This document shows positions 24,893 to 32,539 of a stretch of DNA of 58,182 bases, in pieces. Below the pieces are notes generated by a model that was given only the letters and a program-made list of their open reading frames with translations, ran no database searches and was not told the origin of the DNA. The stretch spans positions 1 to 58,182 of the forward strand of contig SYLY01000387.1 in assembly GCA_005808475.1 (NCBI GenBank), written 5' to 3'. Every line of letters starts with the position of its first letter. Position 1 is the first letter of the stretch. Both the position numbers and the translations under genes were made by a program. Origin of the DNA: Acidobacteriota bacterium (lineage in GTDB: Bacteria > Acidobacteriota > Terriglobia > Bryobacterales > Bryobacteraceae).

Positions 24893-25803
24893 ACGTGGCG
24901 AGTCTGGCCCGCCAGATTCTGCAGATCCGCTTCTGGCAGATGGCGGTGAACGAAGACCTCAAGAGGGGCCGGTACCGCATTCCGGTGCACCTCGCCATTG
25001 GGCATGAAGCGGCGGCGGCGGCGGTATGCGGCGCGATGAGCGGGCCGGATCAGCTTGCCCTGACGCACCGCAACATCGCCTATCATCTTGCCCGCGCCGG
25101 GGCGATCGAACCGGTGACGCTCGAGTATCAACTGAGTTCGGGCGGCGCCGGGCACGGCCGGCTGGGTTCGATGAACCTGACCAATCCGGAGCGCGGCATC
25201 GTCTATGCGTCGAGCATCCTCGGCAACAACCTGCCGGTCGCCTGCGGCTTGGCGATGGCGAACGCGGCGCCGGGCCGTCGCGCGGTGGTTTTCGCGGTTA
25301 CCGGCGACGGAGCGATCGAGGAAGGCGCGTTCTGGGAGTCGCTCGTGTTCGCGCGTTCGCACCGGCTGCCGGTGGTGTTCGTCGTCGAGAACAACGACCA
25401 TTCGCTCGCCTCGACGATCGAGGAGCGGCGCTGCCCGATCCGCCTGGGAGCGCTGTGCGACGCGGTGGGGGTGCGGTTTGCCGGGTTGACCGGCAACGAA
25501 CCTGGACAATATCTGGCGGCTCTGACGGCGGCGCGCCGGCAGGCTCTCGACGACGGGCCCGCCTGCGTCGAAATCCACGTCGCCACCTTCAACAATCACG
25601 CCGGGGCCACTCCGGGCTGGCCGTCCGATCCCAAGTCGATCGATTTGGGGCGGGGCTTGGTCGTCGAGGAGTCGCCGCGGGATCCCGTCTGGGTGGCGCG
25701 AGGCGCGCTCGATCCGGACGACTACGAGGCGACGCGCGGCTACCTCGAGGCCTTGGGCCGCAGCCTGGCCGCGTCGCGGGAGGCGATATGCCGAGTTATC
25801 TGA
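24889..25803 (+). CDS. TPP-dependent dehydrogenase E1-alpha-like subunit
   Basis: A 304-aa thiamine-pyrophosphate enzyme subunit. The TPP motif is present as GDGAIEEG with ENN about 30 residues later. It pairs with the next gene, which encodes the E1-beta-like half (16-bp overlap). No E2 or E3 lipoamide subunits are nearby, so this is not an ordinary oxo-acid dehydrogenase. In avilamycin biosynthesis a similar E1 alpha/beta pair is proposed to add a two-carbon unit to a sugar nucleotide. Making a branched-chain sugar is the best inference here. Confidence 0.85.
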   Translation: MNVASLARQILQIRFWQMAVNEDLKRGRYRIPVHLAIGHEAAAAAVCGAMSGPDQLALTHRNIAYHLARAGAIEPVTLEYQLSSGGAGHGRLGSMNLTNPERGIVYASSILGNNLPVACGLAMANAAPGRRAVVFAVTGDGAIEEGAFWESLVFARSHRLPVVFVVENNDHSLASTIEERRCPIRLGALCDAVGVRFAGLTGNEPGQYLAALTAARRQALDDGPACVEIHVATFNNHAGATPGWPSDPKSIDLGRGLVVEESPRDPVWVARGALDPDDYEATRGYLEALGRSLAASREAICRVI

Positions 25804-26714
25804 CGCGGATCAACCAACTCATCCTCGAACACGCGGCCCGGCTGCCCGACGCGATTCACATGGGTGAGAACATCGACAAGGGTTCCTGCATTTGCGGAAT
25901 CGCCAAGGGACTCGGCGAGGCGGCCGCGAGGGCGCCGGGAGCCAGGGTGGTCAACGTGGGCAATTGCGAAAACACCCACGTAGGTCTCGGTTTCGGGGTC
26001 ATGCTCAACGGGGGCAACACGATCCTCTACGTCAAGCAACTCGACTTTCTGGCGTTGGCGGCCGATCCGTTGATCAACACGCTCAATCTGGTTCGCGGCG
26101 TCGGCGGCGGCGGATTCACGATCGTCGCGATCGTTTGCGACCAGGGTTTCCAGGGCCCTCAATCGAGTTGGAACGGCCTTTCCGCGCTATGTTCGCTCAC
26201 CCGCGCCGCCGGATACGCGATTTCGGACGCCGCGCAAGCCGAAGCCGTGTTCCTTGGCCAGTTCGGGCGGCCGGGCTTCCGGATCGTCGCCCTGAGCCAG
26301 CGGCTGTTCGGCGAGCCGGCCGGAACCGAAGCGCCGGTCGAGGTGGCGCCGGGACCGGCGGTGGTGCGATTCGGACAAGGCTCGGGCGCCACCATCGCCT
26401 GCTTCGGGTTCACCCTGCCCCAGGGCTTCGCTCTGAGGGACCGTTTGGCGGCCCAGGGCGGGACCGCCGCCATGTTCGCCGTGCACGACGTGCCGGCCGG
26501 CGGTTGGAACCCGGCCGTCCATCACGCGGCGCAATCGGGCCGGTTGTACCTGCTCGACGACGGCAAGGGCGCGGTGTCGCCCGCCCACAAGCTCGCGCAC
26601 ATGGTGCTGGCCGCCGCCCCGGGCTGCCGCGTATCGGCGTTCACACGCGAAGAGGATGCGCCAGCGCAGGTTTGCGCGGACCGGTTCGAGCCGAATTTTT
26701 CGCTGGTGGCGTGA
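25788..26714 (+). CDS. TPP-dependent E1-beta-like / transketolase C-terminal subunit
   Basis: A 308-aa partner of the preceding E1-alpha-like protein. The pyrimidine-binding domain begins with HMGENIDKG, where the Glu is expected to activate TPP. A transketolase C-terminal domain follows (about 190-308). The gene overlaps the alpha gene by 16 bp, so equal synthesis is likely. It is followed after 15 bp by the first TPR glycosyltransferase. Confidence 0.85.
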   Translation: MPSYLTRINQLILEHAARLPDAIHMGENIDKGSCICGIAKGLGEAAARAPGARVVNVGNCENTHVGLGFGVMLNGGNTILYVKQLDFLALAADPLINTLNLVRGVGGGGFTIVAIVCDQGFQGPQSSWNGLSALCSLTRAAGYAISDAAQAEAVFLGQFGRPGFRIVALSQRLFGEPAGTEAPVEVAPGPAVVRFGQGSGATIACFGFTLPQGFALRDRLAAQGGTAAMFAVHDVPAGGWNPAVHHAAQSGRLYLLDDGKGAVSPAHKLAHMVLAAAPGCRVSAFTREEDAPAQVCADRFEPNFSLVA

Positions 26715-26729
26715 GCGCGGGAACACGAC

Positions 26730-28793
26730 ATGGACACCTGCGCCAAACTTCTCGAGCAAGCCGTGGCGGCGCACCGCTCCGGCCGCCGGTCCGAAGCGGC
26801 CGGTTACTACCGCGCGATCCTCGACGAGGCCCCGATGCACGCCGACGCATTGCACCTTCTCGGACTGCTATCGAGCGACGAGGGGCGGCACATCGAGGCG
26901 GTCTCCCTCGTCCGGCAGGCAATCCGGATCGCGCCAACGCAACCGGTCTACCACATCAATCTCGGCTTGGCCCTGGGCCGGCAGGGCAAGTTCGACGAGG
27001 CGGTGAAGAGCTGCCAGGACGCCGTCAGGCTCGCGCCCGGCCACGCGCCCGCCCTCGCGCAACTGGGCCGGGCGTTGCTCGGAGGCGGCCGGCCGGGGGA
27101 GGCGGCGGCGGCGCTACGGGAAGCGGCGGCGCGCGAACCCGGACGGGCCGACTGGTGGAACGCGCTCGGGCGCGCCGAGGCGGAATCGGGCAGCCCGTGC
27201 GCGGCCAGAGGCTGCTTCGAGCGGGCGGCCGCGATCGACCCCGGATTCTCCGAGGCGTGGCACAACCTGGGGCAGTTGGCGTTGCAAGAACGGGACTGGG
27301 GCGCGGCCATTGAAGCTCTGGAGCGGGCCGCGCGCCTCGAACCCGGACTCGAACTGGCCCGGCGGCAATTGGCGGAGTGCCTGCGCAACGCGGGTGAGGA
27401 GGCAGCCTCGGACGCCCGGTGGGAGCGGGCGGCGGCGGCGTTCCAACAACTCGCCGGCGTCGAGCCAGGCGACGCCGAGGCCCGCTTCAATCTCGGTTTC
27501 GCCTTGTCGGCGCTCGGCAGGCGGGAAGACGCCGAAACCCGGTACCGGGAAGCAGTGGAGATCGACGCCGGGCACGCCAAGGCGCGCAACAATCTCGCTC
27601 ACCTGCTCCTTGCGCGAGGAGAATCCGCGGAAGCCGAGCGGCACCTCCGGCTGGCGGTGGAAGCCGCGCCCGGTTATTGGGAGGCACACTACAATCTCGG
27701 GATCGCGTGCCAGGAGGCAGGCCGGATCCACGAGGCCCTCTCGAACTACGACCGCGTCCTCGATCTGGTCCCCGGCCACGCCGATGCCCACAACAACACC
27801 GGCGGCATCCTGCTGTCGCTCAACCGGCACACCGAGGCCGTCTCCTGCTACCAGCGGGCACTGCGAACCGACCCCCAGCACGCCGACGCGCGCTGGAACC
27901 GCGGACTGGCGCTGCTGGCGCTCGGCGACTTCGAGGCCGGCTGGGAAGACTACGAGGCGAGGCTCGAACGGAAGGACGTTCCGCACCGCGAATTTCCGAT
28001 GCCGCGCTGGAAGGGCGAGGACCTGCAAGGACGTTCCATCCTGGTATGGGCCGAGCAGGGGCTCGGAGACACGCTGCAATTTCTGCGGTTCGTTCCCATG
28101 GTGGCGGCTCTCGGCGCGCGCGTCACGTTCGAGTCGCAGACTCGGCTGGCGCCGCTGATCGCGGCGGCGGAGGGCATCGAACGGGTAGTCCCGCGGGGCT
28201 GCGATGCCGGACCCCACGACTTCCACATCCCGCTAATGAGCCTTCCGCGCGCGTTCCGGGCAACGCCGGGAAACCTGCCGCCGCCAGGACCCCCGATCCG
28301 GCTGCCGGAAGCAAGGGTCGAACGTTGGGCGGCGGCCGTCTCCGCCGCGCCGGGACTTCGGGCCGGACTCTGTTGGGAGGGAAATCCGGCCAACCGCGGC
28401 GGCCGCGCGCGGTCGATGCCCGCCGCCGCGATGGCCGGGCTGGCGCGGATAGCGGGCGTTACGGCTTTCAGCCTCCAGCGAGGCGTCGCTCCGCCCGCGG
28501 GCGTGGCCGGGCTCGAGGACGAGAACTCCGATCCGCTGGACTTGGCCGCGATCGTTTCGCAACTGGACTTGGTGCTCACCGTCGATACGATGACCGCCCA
28601 TCTGGCCGGACTGCTCGGAAAGCCGGTCTGGACGCTGCTGCCGTTCGCGGCCGACTGGCGTTGGATGGCCGGCCGCGCCGACACGCCCTGGTACGGATCG
28701 ATGTGGCTGTGGCGGCAGACGCGGCCCGGCGATTGGGAGGAACTAACCAGCCGTGTGGCGGCGCAACTGGCCGCGCTCTGCAGGCATGGTTGA
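26730..28793 (+). CDS. TPR glycosyltransferase with GT9-like C-terminal domain 1
   Basis: A 687-aa protein with about eleven TPR units (residues 1 to about 400, for example EAVSCYQRALRTDPQHADA). A C-terminal GT-B region follows (about 420-687) that resembles heptosyltransferases: ILVWAEQGLGDTLQFLRFVP, then LVLTVDTMTAHLAGLLGKPVW. Proteins with this build are frequent beside flagellins and probably glycosylate proteins. The heptose-type nucleotidyltransferase upstream makes a heptose donor plausible, but this is inference. It overlaps the next gene by 8 bp. Confidence 0.85.
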   Translation: MDTCAKLLEQAVAAHRSGRRSEAAGYYRAILDEAPMHADALHLLGLLSSDEGRHIEAVSLVRQAIRIAPTQPVYHINLGLALGRQGKFDEAVKSCQDAVRLAPGHAPALAQLGRALLGGGRPGEAAAALREAAAREPGRADWWNALGRAEAESGSPCAARGCFERAAAIDPGFSEAWHNLGQLALQERDWGAAIEALERAARLEPGLELARRQLAECLRNAGEEAASDARWERAAAAFQQLAGVEPGDAEARFNLGFALSALGRREDAETRYREAVEIDAGHAKARNNLAHLLLARGESAEAERHLRLAVEAAPGYWEAHYNLGIACQEAGRIHEALSNYDRVLDLVPGHADAHNNTGGILLSLNRHTEAVSCYQRALRTDPQHADARWNRGLALLALGDFEAGWEDYEARLERKDVPHREFPMPRWKGEDLQGRSILVWAEQGLGDTLQFLRFVPMVAALGARVTFESQTRLAPLIAAAEGIERVVPRGCDAGPHDFHIPLMSLPRAFRATPGNLPPPGPPIRLPEARVERWAAAVSAAPGLRAGLCWEGNPANRGGRARSMPAAAMAGLARIAGVTAFSLQRGVAPPAGVAGLEDENSDPLDLAAIVSQLDLVLTVDTMTAHLAGLLGKPVWTLLPFAADWRWMAGRADTPWYGSMWLWRQTRPGDWEELTSRVAAQLAALCRHG

Positions 28794-30441
28794 CGCCGCG
28801 GCGCGGGACCGGGCGCTACGCGAGGGACTGGCGCTGCTCGACGGCCGTGACGCGGCCCAGGCCCTGTTTCGATTCCGGCGCGCGCATGCCTTCGACCCGG
28901 CGTCGGCCGACGCGGCGGCGGCGATGGGTTACTCACTCGGGCTGATGGCGCGCCACCGCGAGGCCGCCATCTGCTATCGCGAGGCTCTCCGGTTGGACCC
29001 GGACCATCCCGCGGCGCTCACCAACCTGGGCGATTTGCTTCGTTCGGAGGGCCGCCTCGCCGAAGCCGGGCAATTGCTCGAGCGAGCTCTTGCCGCCGGG
29101 CCGGCGTTGCTTCCTCAGGCCGCTTCGAATCTGGCGCTGGTGCGCCAAGCCGAGGGAAGGGAAGCCGACGCGGAGCTACTGTTGCAACAAGCGGTTTCGG
29201 TGGCTCCCGGATTCGCGGCGGCTTGGTCCAACCTTGCCTCGGTCCGGGCCGGAAGGGGCGACGCCGATGGCGCGGCGGAGGCGGCGCGGCGCGCGATCGG
29301 CGAGGCTCCGGCCGGCGCCTCCGGACATTGGAATCTCGGGTTGGCAGAGCGGATGGCCGGGCGGCTGCCATCGAGCGTGGCGTCGTTCCGCCGGGCGCTG
29401 GCCATCTCGCCGCTCGACCCGGTTCTCCATTGGAACTTCGCCCTTTCGCTTCTCGCCGCGGGCCAGTGGCGCGAAGGGTGGCGTGAGTGGGAGTGGCGAT
29501 TCGACGCGGGAATGGCGAGGCCGCTTCCACCCTGGCCGCCACGTTGGGACGGCAAACCGCCGCTGGGCCGGACCATCGCCGTTCGGGCCGAACAAGGCCT
29601 CGGCGACACGATCCAATTTCTGCGGTACGTGCCCTTGCTCGCCGCCGCCGGCGCCTCGGTCGCCCTCGAGGTTCAGCGGCCGCTCGAGCCGCTGCTCGAG
29701 GTGAACGGCTGGCTGGGCGCCTCCGCCCGTCCCGGCGAAGCCGCGCTGCAGGTTCCGCTGATGAGCCTGCCGGGGCTGTTCGGCACGCGTCAGGGTTCGG
29801 TCCCGTCACCCCGGCGGTATCTGCGCGCCGGGCCCGCCGGGACGCGGTGGGCGGAGTGGCTCGAGCGGTTGCCGCGGCCGCGCGTTGGAATCTGCTGGCG
29901 CGGGAACCCGGCCAACCCGGCCGACCGGTTCCGCTCGATGCCGGATCGGATCGCGGCCCGGATCGCGTCGTACGCCGGCGCCTCGTTCGTCTGCCTGCAG
30001 GCAGGCAGCGATCCACCCCCCGGCGCCGTCCGGCCGCCGGAGCGCTCCATCGCCGACGCGGCGGCGATCGTGGCCAACCTCGATCTGATCGTCGCCGCCG
30101 ACACGATGATCGCCCATCTGGCGGGGGCGCTCGGCCGGCCGGTTTGGATCGCTCTGTCGGGCTATGCCGATTGGCGGTGGATGACGCGGCGTGAGGATTC
30201 GCCGTGGTATGCGAGCGCCCGGCTGTTCCGCCAGCCGCGACTGGGCGACTGGGACGCGGTCGCCGGCGCGATCCTGTCAGCCCTCGAGGTCCACTTCCAT
30301 GGGAAGGGCCGCCTGGGCGAAGGCGAACGAACGAACCATTTGCACCGAGCGATGCCCCTCGGCGAGCCGGGCGCGGAGTTCGGCGGCGCTGGCGGCCAGC
30401 GCCCCGGCGATGGCCTCGCCTTGCGCCAGAACGGACCCTAG
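28786..30441 (+). CDS. TPR glycosyltransferase with GT9-like C-terminal domain 2
   Basis: A 551-aa shorter paralogue of the preceding protein, with about six TPR units then a GT9-like region (VRAEQGLGDTIQFLRYVPLL, LIVAADTMIAHLAGALGRPVW). The start ATG 28786 lies inside the preceding gene. The domain seems complete by about residue 505. The last 45 or so residues are read antisense to the small FliT-like gene (30277-30588) and look like run-on coding without family similarity. It is the last gene of the glycosylation operon. Confidence 0.83.
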   Translation: MVDAAARDRALREGLALLDGRDAAQALFRFRRAHAFDPASADAAAAMGYSLGLMARHREAAICYREALRLDPDHPAALTNLGDLLRSEGRLAEAGQLLERALAAGPALLPQAASNLALVRQAEGREADAELLLQQAVSVAPGFAAAWSNLASVRAGRGDADGAAEAARRAIGEAPAGASGHWNLGLAERMAGRLPSSVASFRRALAISPLDPVLHWNFALSLLAAGQWREGWREWEWRFDAGMARPLPPWPPRWDGKPPLGRTIAVRAEQGLGDTIQFLRYVPLLAAAGASVALEVQRPLEPLLEVNGWLGASARPGEAALQVPLMSLPGLFGTRQGSVPSPRRYLRAGPAGTRWAEWLERLPRPRVGICWRGNPANPADRFRSMPDRIAARIASYAGASFVCLQAGSDPPPGAVRPPERSIADAAAIVANLDLIVAADTMIAHLAGALGRPVWIALSGYADWRWMTRREDSPWYASARLFRQPRLGDWDAVAGAILSALEVHFHGKGRLGEGERTNHLHRAMPLGEPGAEFGGAGGQRPGDGLALRQNGP

Positions 30442-30588
30442 GCGCCGGACGTCACACTCGGCGAGTTCGCCTGGGACGCAGGCGCACAACCGGGCGCGGC
30501 GCATCATAAGCGCAGGCGCTCGCTCCGGATCTTCCCAGGCCGAGGCCAGTTCGGCGGTCACCCGTTCGATTTCGTCGATCCAACTCAT
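30277..30588 (-). CDS. Small helical protein, FliT/FlgN-like chaperone candidate
   Basis: A 103-aa, mostly helical protein. Its pattern of RRARLCACVPGEL, then LGSVLAQGEAIAGAL and AELRARLAEGHRSVQMV, resembles flagellar export chaperones of the FliT/FlgN type in length and heptad spacing. Its ATG shares one base with the fliD stop (TGATG), so it is translated with fliD; in many bacteria the FliD chaperone gene lies right after fliD. Its 3' half overlaps the end of the convergent glycosyltransferase gene by 165 bp. The function is inferred from position and shape and not from a clear motif. Confidence 0.6.
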   Translation of the reverse strand: MSWIDEIERVTAELASAWEDPERAPALMMRRARLCACVPGELAECDVRRLGSVLAQGEAIAGALAASAAELRARLAEGHRSVQMVRSFAFAQAALPMEVDLEG

Positions 30589-31952
30589 CAATCCCGCTTG
30601 CCGAAGGTGGCGAGAGTCAGGCTTTGTACGCTCGACGTGAGCACGCTCTGCTGGCGTTGCAAGTCGCTGAGCAGTACGTCGGCTTGCTGGAGCTTGAGCG
30701 CCAGAACCGACTGCGACCGCTCGATGCGCGCCGTCGTCTCGGCAACCTGCGCCGACAGCCGCCGGTCGGCGTTGTCGTAACTGTTCTGTTGCGTCTTGAT
30801 GAGCCCGGTAACCGGATTGGTGATCGATCCCAGCCGTGCGTGAAGCGCCCCGAACCCCGAGTTCCGCGACCCGAGAAAGGCGAACCCGTTCTCGACGGTC
30901 GAGGACGGCAGCGCGTAGAACCGCGACGCGTCGAACGACATGACGCCGCCCTTGTCGAGTTCGATGCCCAGATCCATCAGCGTCTTCACCGGACCGGCTC
31001 CGTTGTAGCCGGTGATCGTTCGCAGCGCGCGGTGAACTTGTCCGACAATGTAGTCGCCGCTCAACAGGCCCGCGTTCTCGCCGATCTGCGTCTTCACCTT
31101 GTCGGCCGCCGCGTTGTAGGCGCTAACGAAGTTCTGCAGCGCGGTGGCCAAGCCGCCGCGGCCGCTCGTGAGGTTGAGCGTAACCGATTCCGAGCCGGAC
31201 GTGGTGTCCTGAATGGTGAATGTGACGCCCGGAATGGCGTCGGTCACCACATTGTCACTTTTGACGACCGCAAGGCCGTTCAACTTGAATTGCGCGTTCG
31301 AGCCCTGGTTGGAATTGGTCAGCACGTTGCTCGCGGCCGCGCCGGCCTCCGAACGCAGGGCGAGCGTCGTCGCTCCCTGCGATGACGCGCTCAGCGAAAG
31401 GTAATAAGGCGTGCCGCCGGAACCCGTGTTGATGACCGACGCTGTGACTCCGGCCCCGAGCGCGTTGATCGCGTCGCGCAGCCCGTTCAGGTTGTTGCCA
31501 TACGAAGCCAGGTTCACCGCGTACGTGCTGCTCCCGAGCACCAGTTCGAGCGAACCATCGGCGTCGACCGCGGCGGTCCCGGCATCGGCGAAACCGGACG
31601 CCGACGTCTCCGACGCGCGACGGGCCACCGACGTAATCTCCGATATCGTGTAGGAGGTGGCCGCCGTGGCCCCGTTGAGCGCGACCGCGACCTTGGTCGT
31701 GTTGGAACTGGTGACGCTCAGCGAGCGCGTCTCGCCCAACCGGCCTAGCTCGCGCACCGAGTCCTCGAGCGATTTTACGCTCGACCCCAGCGCGGTGAGC
31801 GACTGCTTGCGCGCGATCAGGTCCGCCTGCCGGTTCTGAATCTCCCTGACCGGAAGCGCGGCCACCTGCGCGGCCCGCGTCAGAATCGACTGGAAGTCCT
31901 GGGAAAACGGGCTTAGCCCGGTGAATTTCAGCGGAGTGATGCCGGATGCCAT
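30588..31952 (-). CDS. fliD: Flagellar filament cap protein FliD
   Basis: A 454-aa FliD (HAP2). The start ATG 31952 gives MASGITPLKFTGLSPF and has GCAGGAG about 10 bases upstream; the longer frame reads through the origin region. The N-terminal D0 helix region (VREIQNRQADLIARKQSLTA) is followed by a variable middle and the FliD C-terminal domain ending in a long helix (ADVLLSDLQRQQSVLTSSVQ). FliD caps the growing filament and folds exported flagellin. Having the matching cap on the same replicon as the large flagellins suggests co-adaptation. The upstream region (GTCCGATATGG on this strand) resembles the flagellin -10 motif. Confidence 0.93.
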   Translation of the reverse strand: MASGITPLKFTGLSPFSQDFQSILTRAAQVAALPVREIQNRQADLIARKQSLTALGSSVKSLEDSVRELGRLGETRSLSVTSSNTTKVAVALNGATAATSYTISEITSVARRASETSASGFADAGTAAVDADGSLELVLGSSTYAVNLASYGNNLNGLRDAINALGAGVTASVINTGSGGTPYYLSLSASSQGATTLALRSEAGAAASNVLTNSNQGSNAQFKLNGLAVVKSDNVVTDAIPGVTFTIQDTTSGSESVTLNLTSGRGGLATALQNFVSAYNAAADKVKTQIGENAGLLSGDYIVGQVHRALRTITGYNGAGPVKTLMDLGIELDKGGVMSFDASRFYALPSSTVENGFAFLGSRNSGFGALHARLGSITNPVTGLIKTQQNSYDNADRRLSAQVAETTARIERSQSVLALKLQQADVLLSDLQRQQSVLTSSVQSLTLATFGKRD

Positions 31953-32014
31953 GACGCAAGGTCTCCTGCTTCCATATCGGACGGGAAGTGGCTTACGATG
32001 AGACACACGGCGCC

Positions 32015-32053
32015 CGTGGGTTTGCCGGGAAGCGCCGTGGGTCCGCCGGGAAG
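32015..32053 (+). repeat. Iteron-like direct repeats, pair A
   Basis: CGTGGGTTTGCCGGGAAG (32015-32032) and CGTGGGTCCGCCGGGAAG (32036-32053) match at 16 of 18 positions and start 21 bp apart, about two helical turns. A weaker third copy, CGTGCTTGCGCGGAA, begins at 32070. Confidence 0.75.
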
Positions 32054-32239
32054 AAACGCCCTGTCCACGCGTGCTTGCGCGGAAATCGGCGCCTGCCCCG
32101 CGTGTCCGGGCGTAAAAGGCGTGGGCGCAAACCGATGTCGGACGCGCCGGGCAGCTCCAAGTGACTGGTTCTGAACGACTTCGCGCCCGAGCGTGACGGG
32201 CGTTGATCAACTGGTTGAAAACAATGGACTTCGGCCGCT

Positions 32240-32281
32240 TTTACGCCCGAACACACGGGCTTTACGACCGGGCACACGCCC
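32240..32281 (+). repeat. Iteron-like direct repeats, pair B
   Basis: Two 21-bp units in tandem, both of the form TTTACG-N-CCG-NN-CACACG, start at 32240 and 32261. The second unit is also part of a CCGGGC/GCCCGG hairpin. This is a second repeat family with the same 21-bp period as pair A. Confidence 0.65.
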
Positions 32282-32437
32282 GGCGCGCCGCCGGAATGCT
32301 TGGCAAACATTAGAAAACAAGATGTTTACGATCAGACCCATACCCGTCATGCCCGCTCCATGGATTGGTATCCAATGGTAGGATGGATCTGGAAATGGAG
32401 GTCCTTCCCGTCCGTGGACCCTTGTTTTTGACGATTT

Positions 32438-32479
32438 CGTGGGTTTGCCAATAAATCCGGAGCCCGGAGCGTGGGTTTG
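32438..32479 (+). repeat. Iteron core repeats close to the initiator gene
   Basis: The core CGTGGGTTTG occurs exactly at 32438-32447 and 32470-32479, 32 bp apart (about three helical turns), and again at 32015-32024 at the other end of the region. Copies next to the initiator start could serve its autoregulation. Confidence 0.65.
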
Positions 32480-32539
32480 ATCGTAAAGCGCTCGATCCAC
32501 TCCCTATTGATGCCGTACAACTGAATAGAGGCACTGATT

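Larger units (their letters stand above)
31953..32539. other. Non-coding region with iteron-like repeats, candidate replication origin (oriV)
   Basis: This 587-bp gap separates fliD from the replication initiator and is the largest gene-free stretch. It holds direct repeats with 21-bp spacing, long inverted repeats (CGGGCGTAAAA at 32107-32117 against TTTTACGCCCG at 32239-32249; CCGGGC-ACAC-GCCCGG at 32268-32283; CGCCCG/CGGGCG at 32184-32202), and an AT-richer right half from about 32295. No perfect DnaA box was found. The layout is that of an iteron-controlled plasmid origin. It must also hold the promoters of fliD and repA. Confidence 0.6.

Noticed and set aside
31953..32210. N-terminal extension of FliD through the origin region
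   Set aside because: The segment is Arg/Ser-rich without family similarity. ATG 31952 has a good ribosome-binding sequence and gives the standard FliD start.
31953..32539. DnaA boxes in the origin region
   Set aside because: No sequence close enough to the TTWTNCACA consensus was found, so none is claimed.
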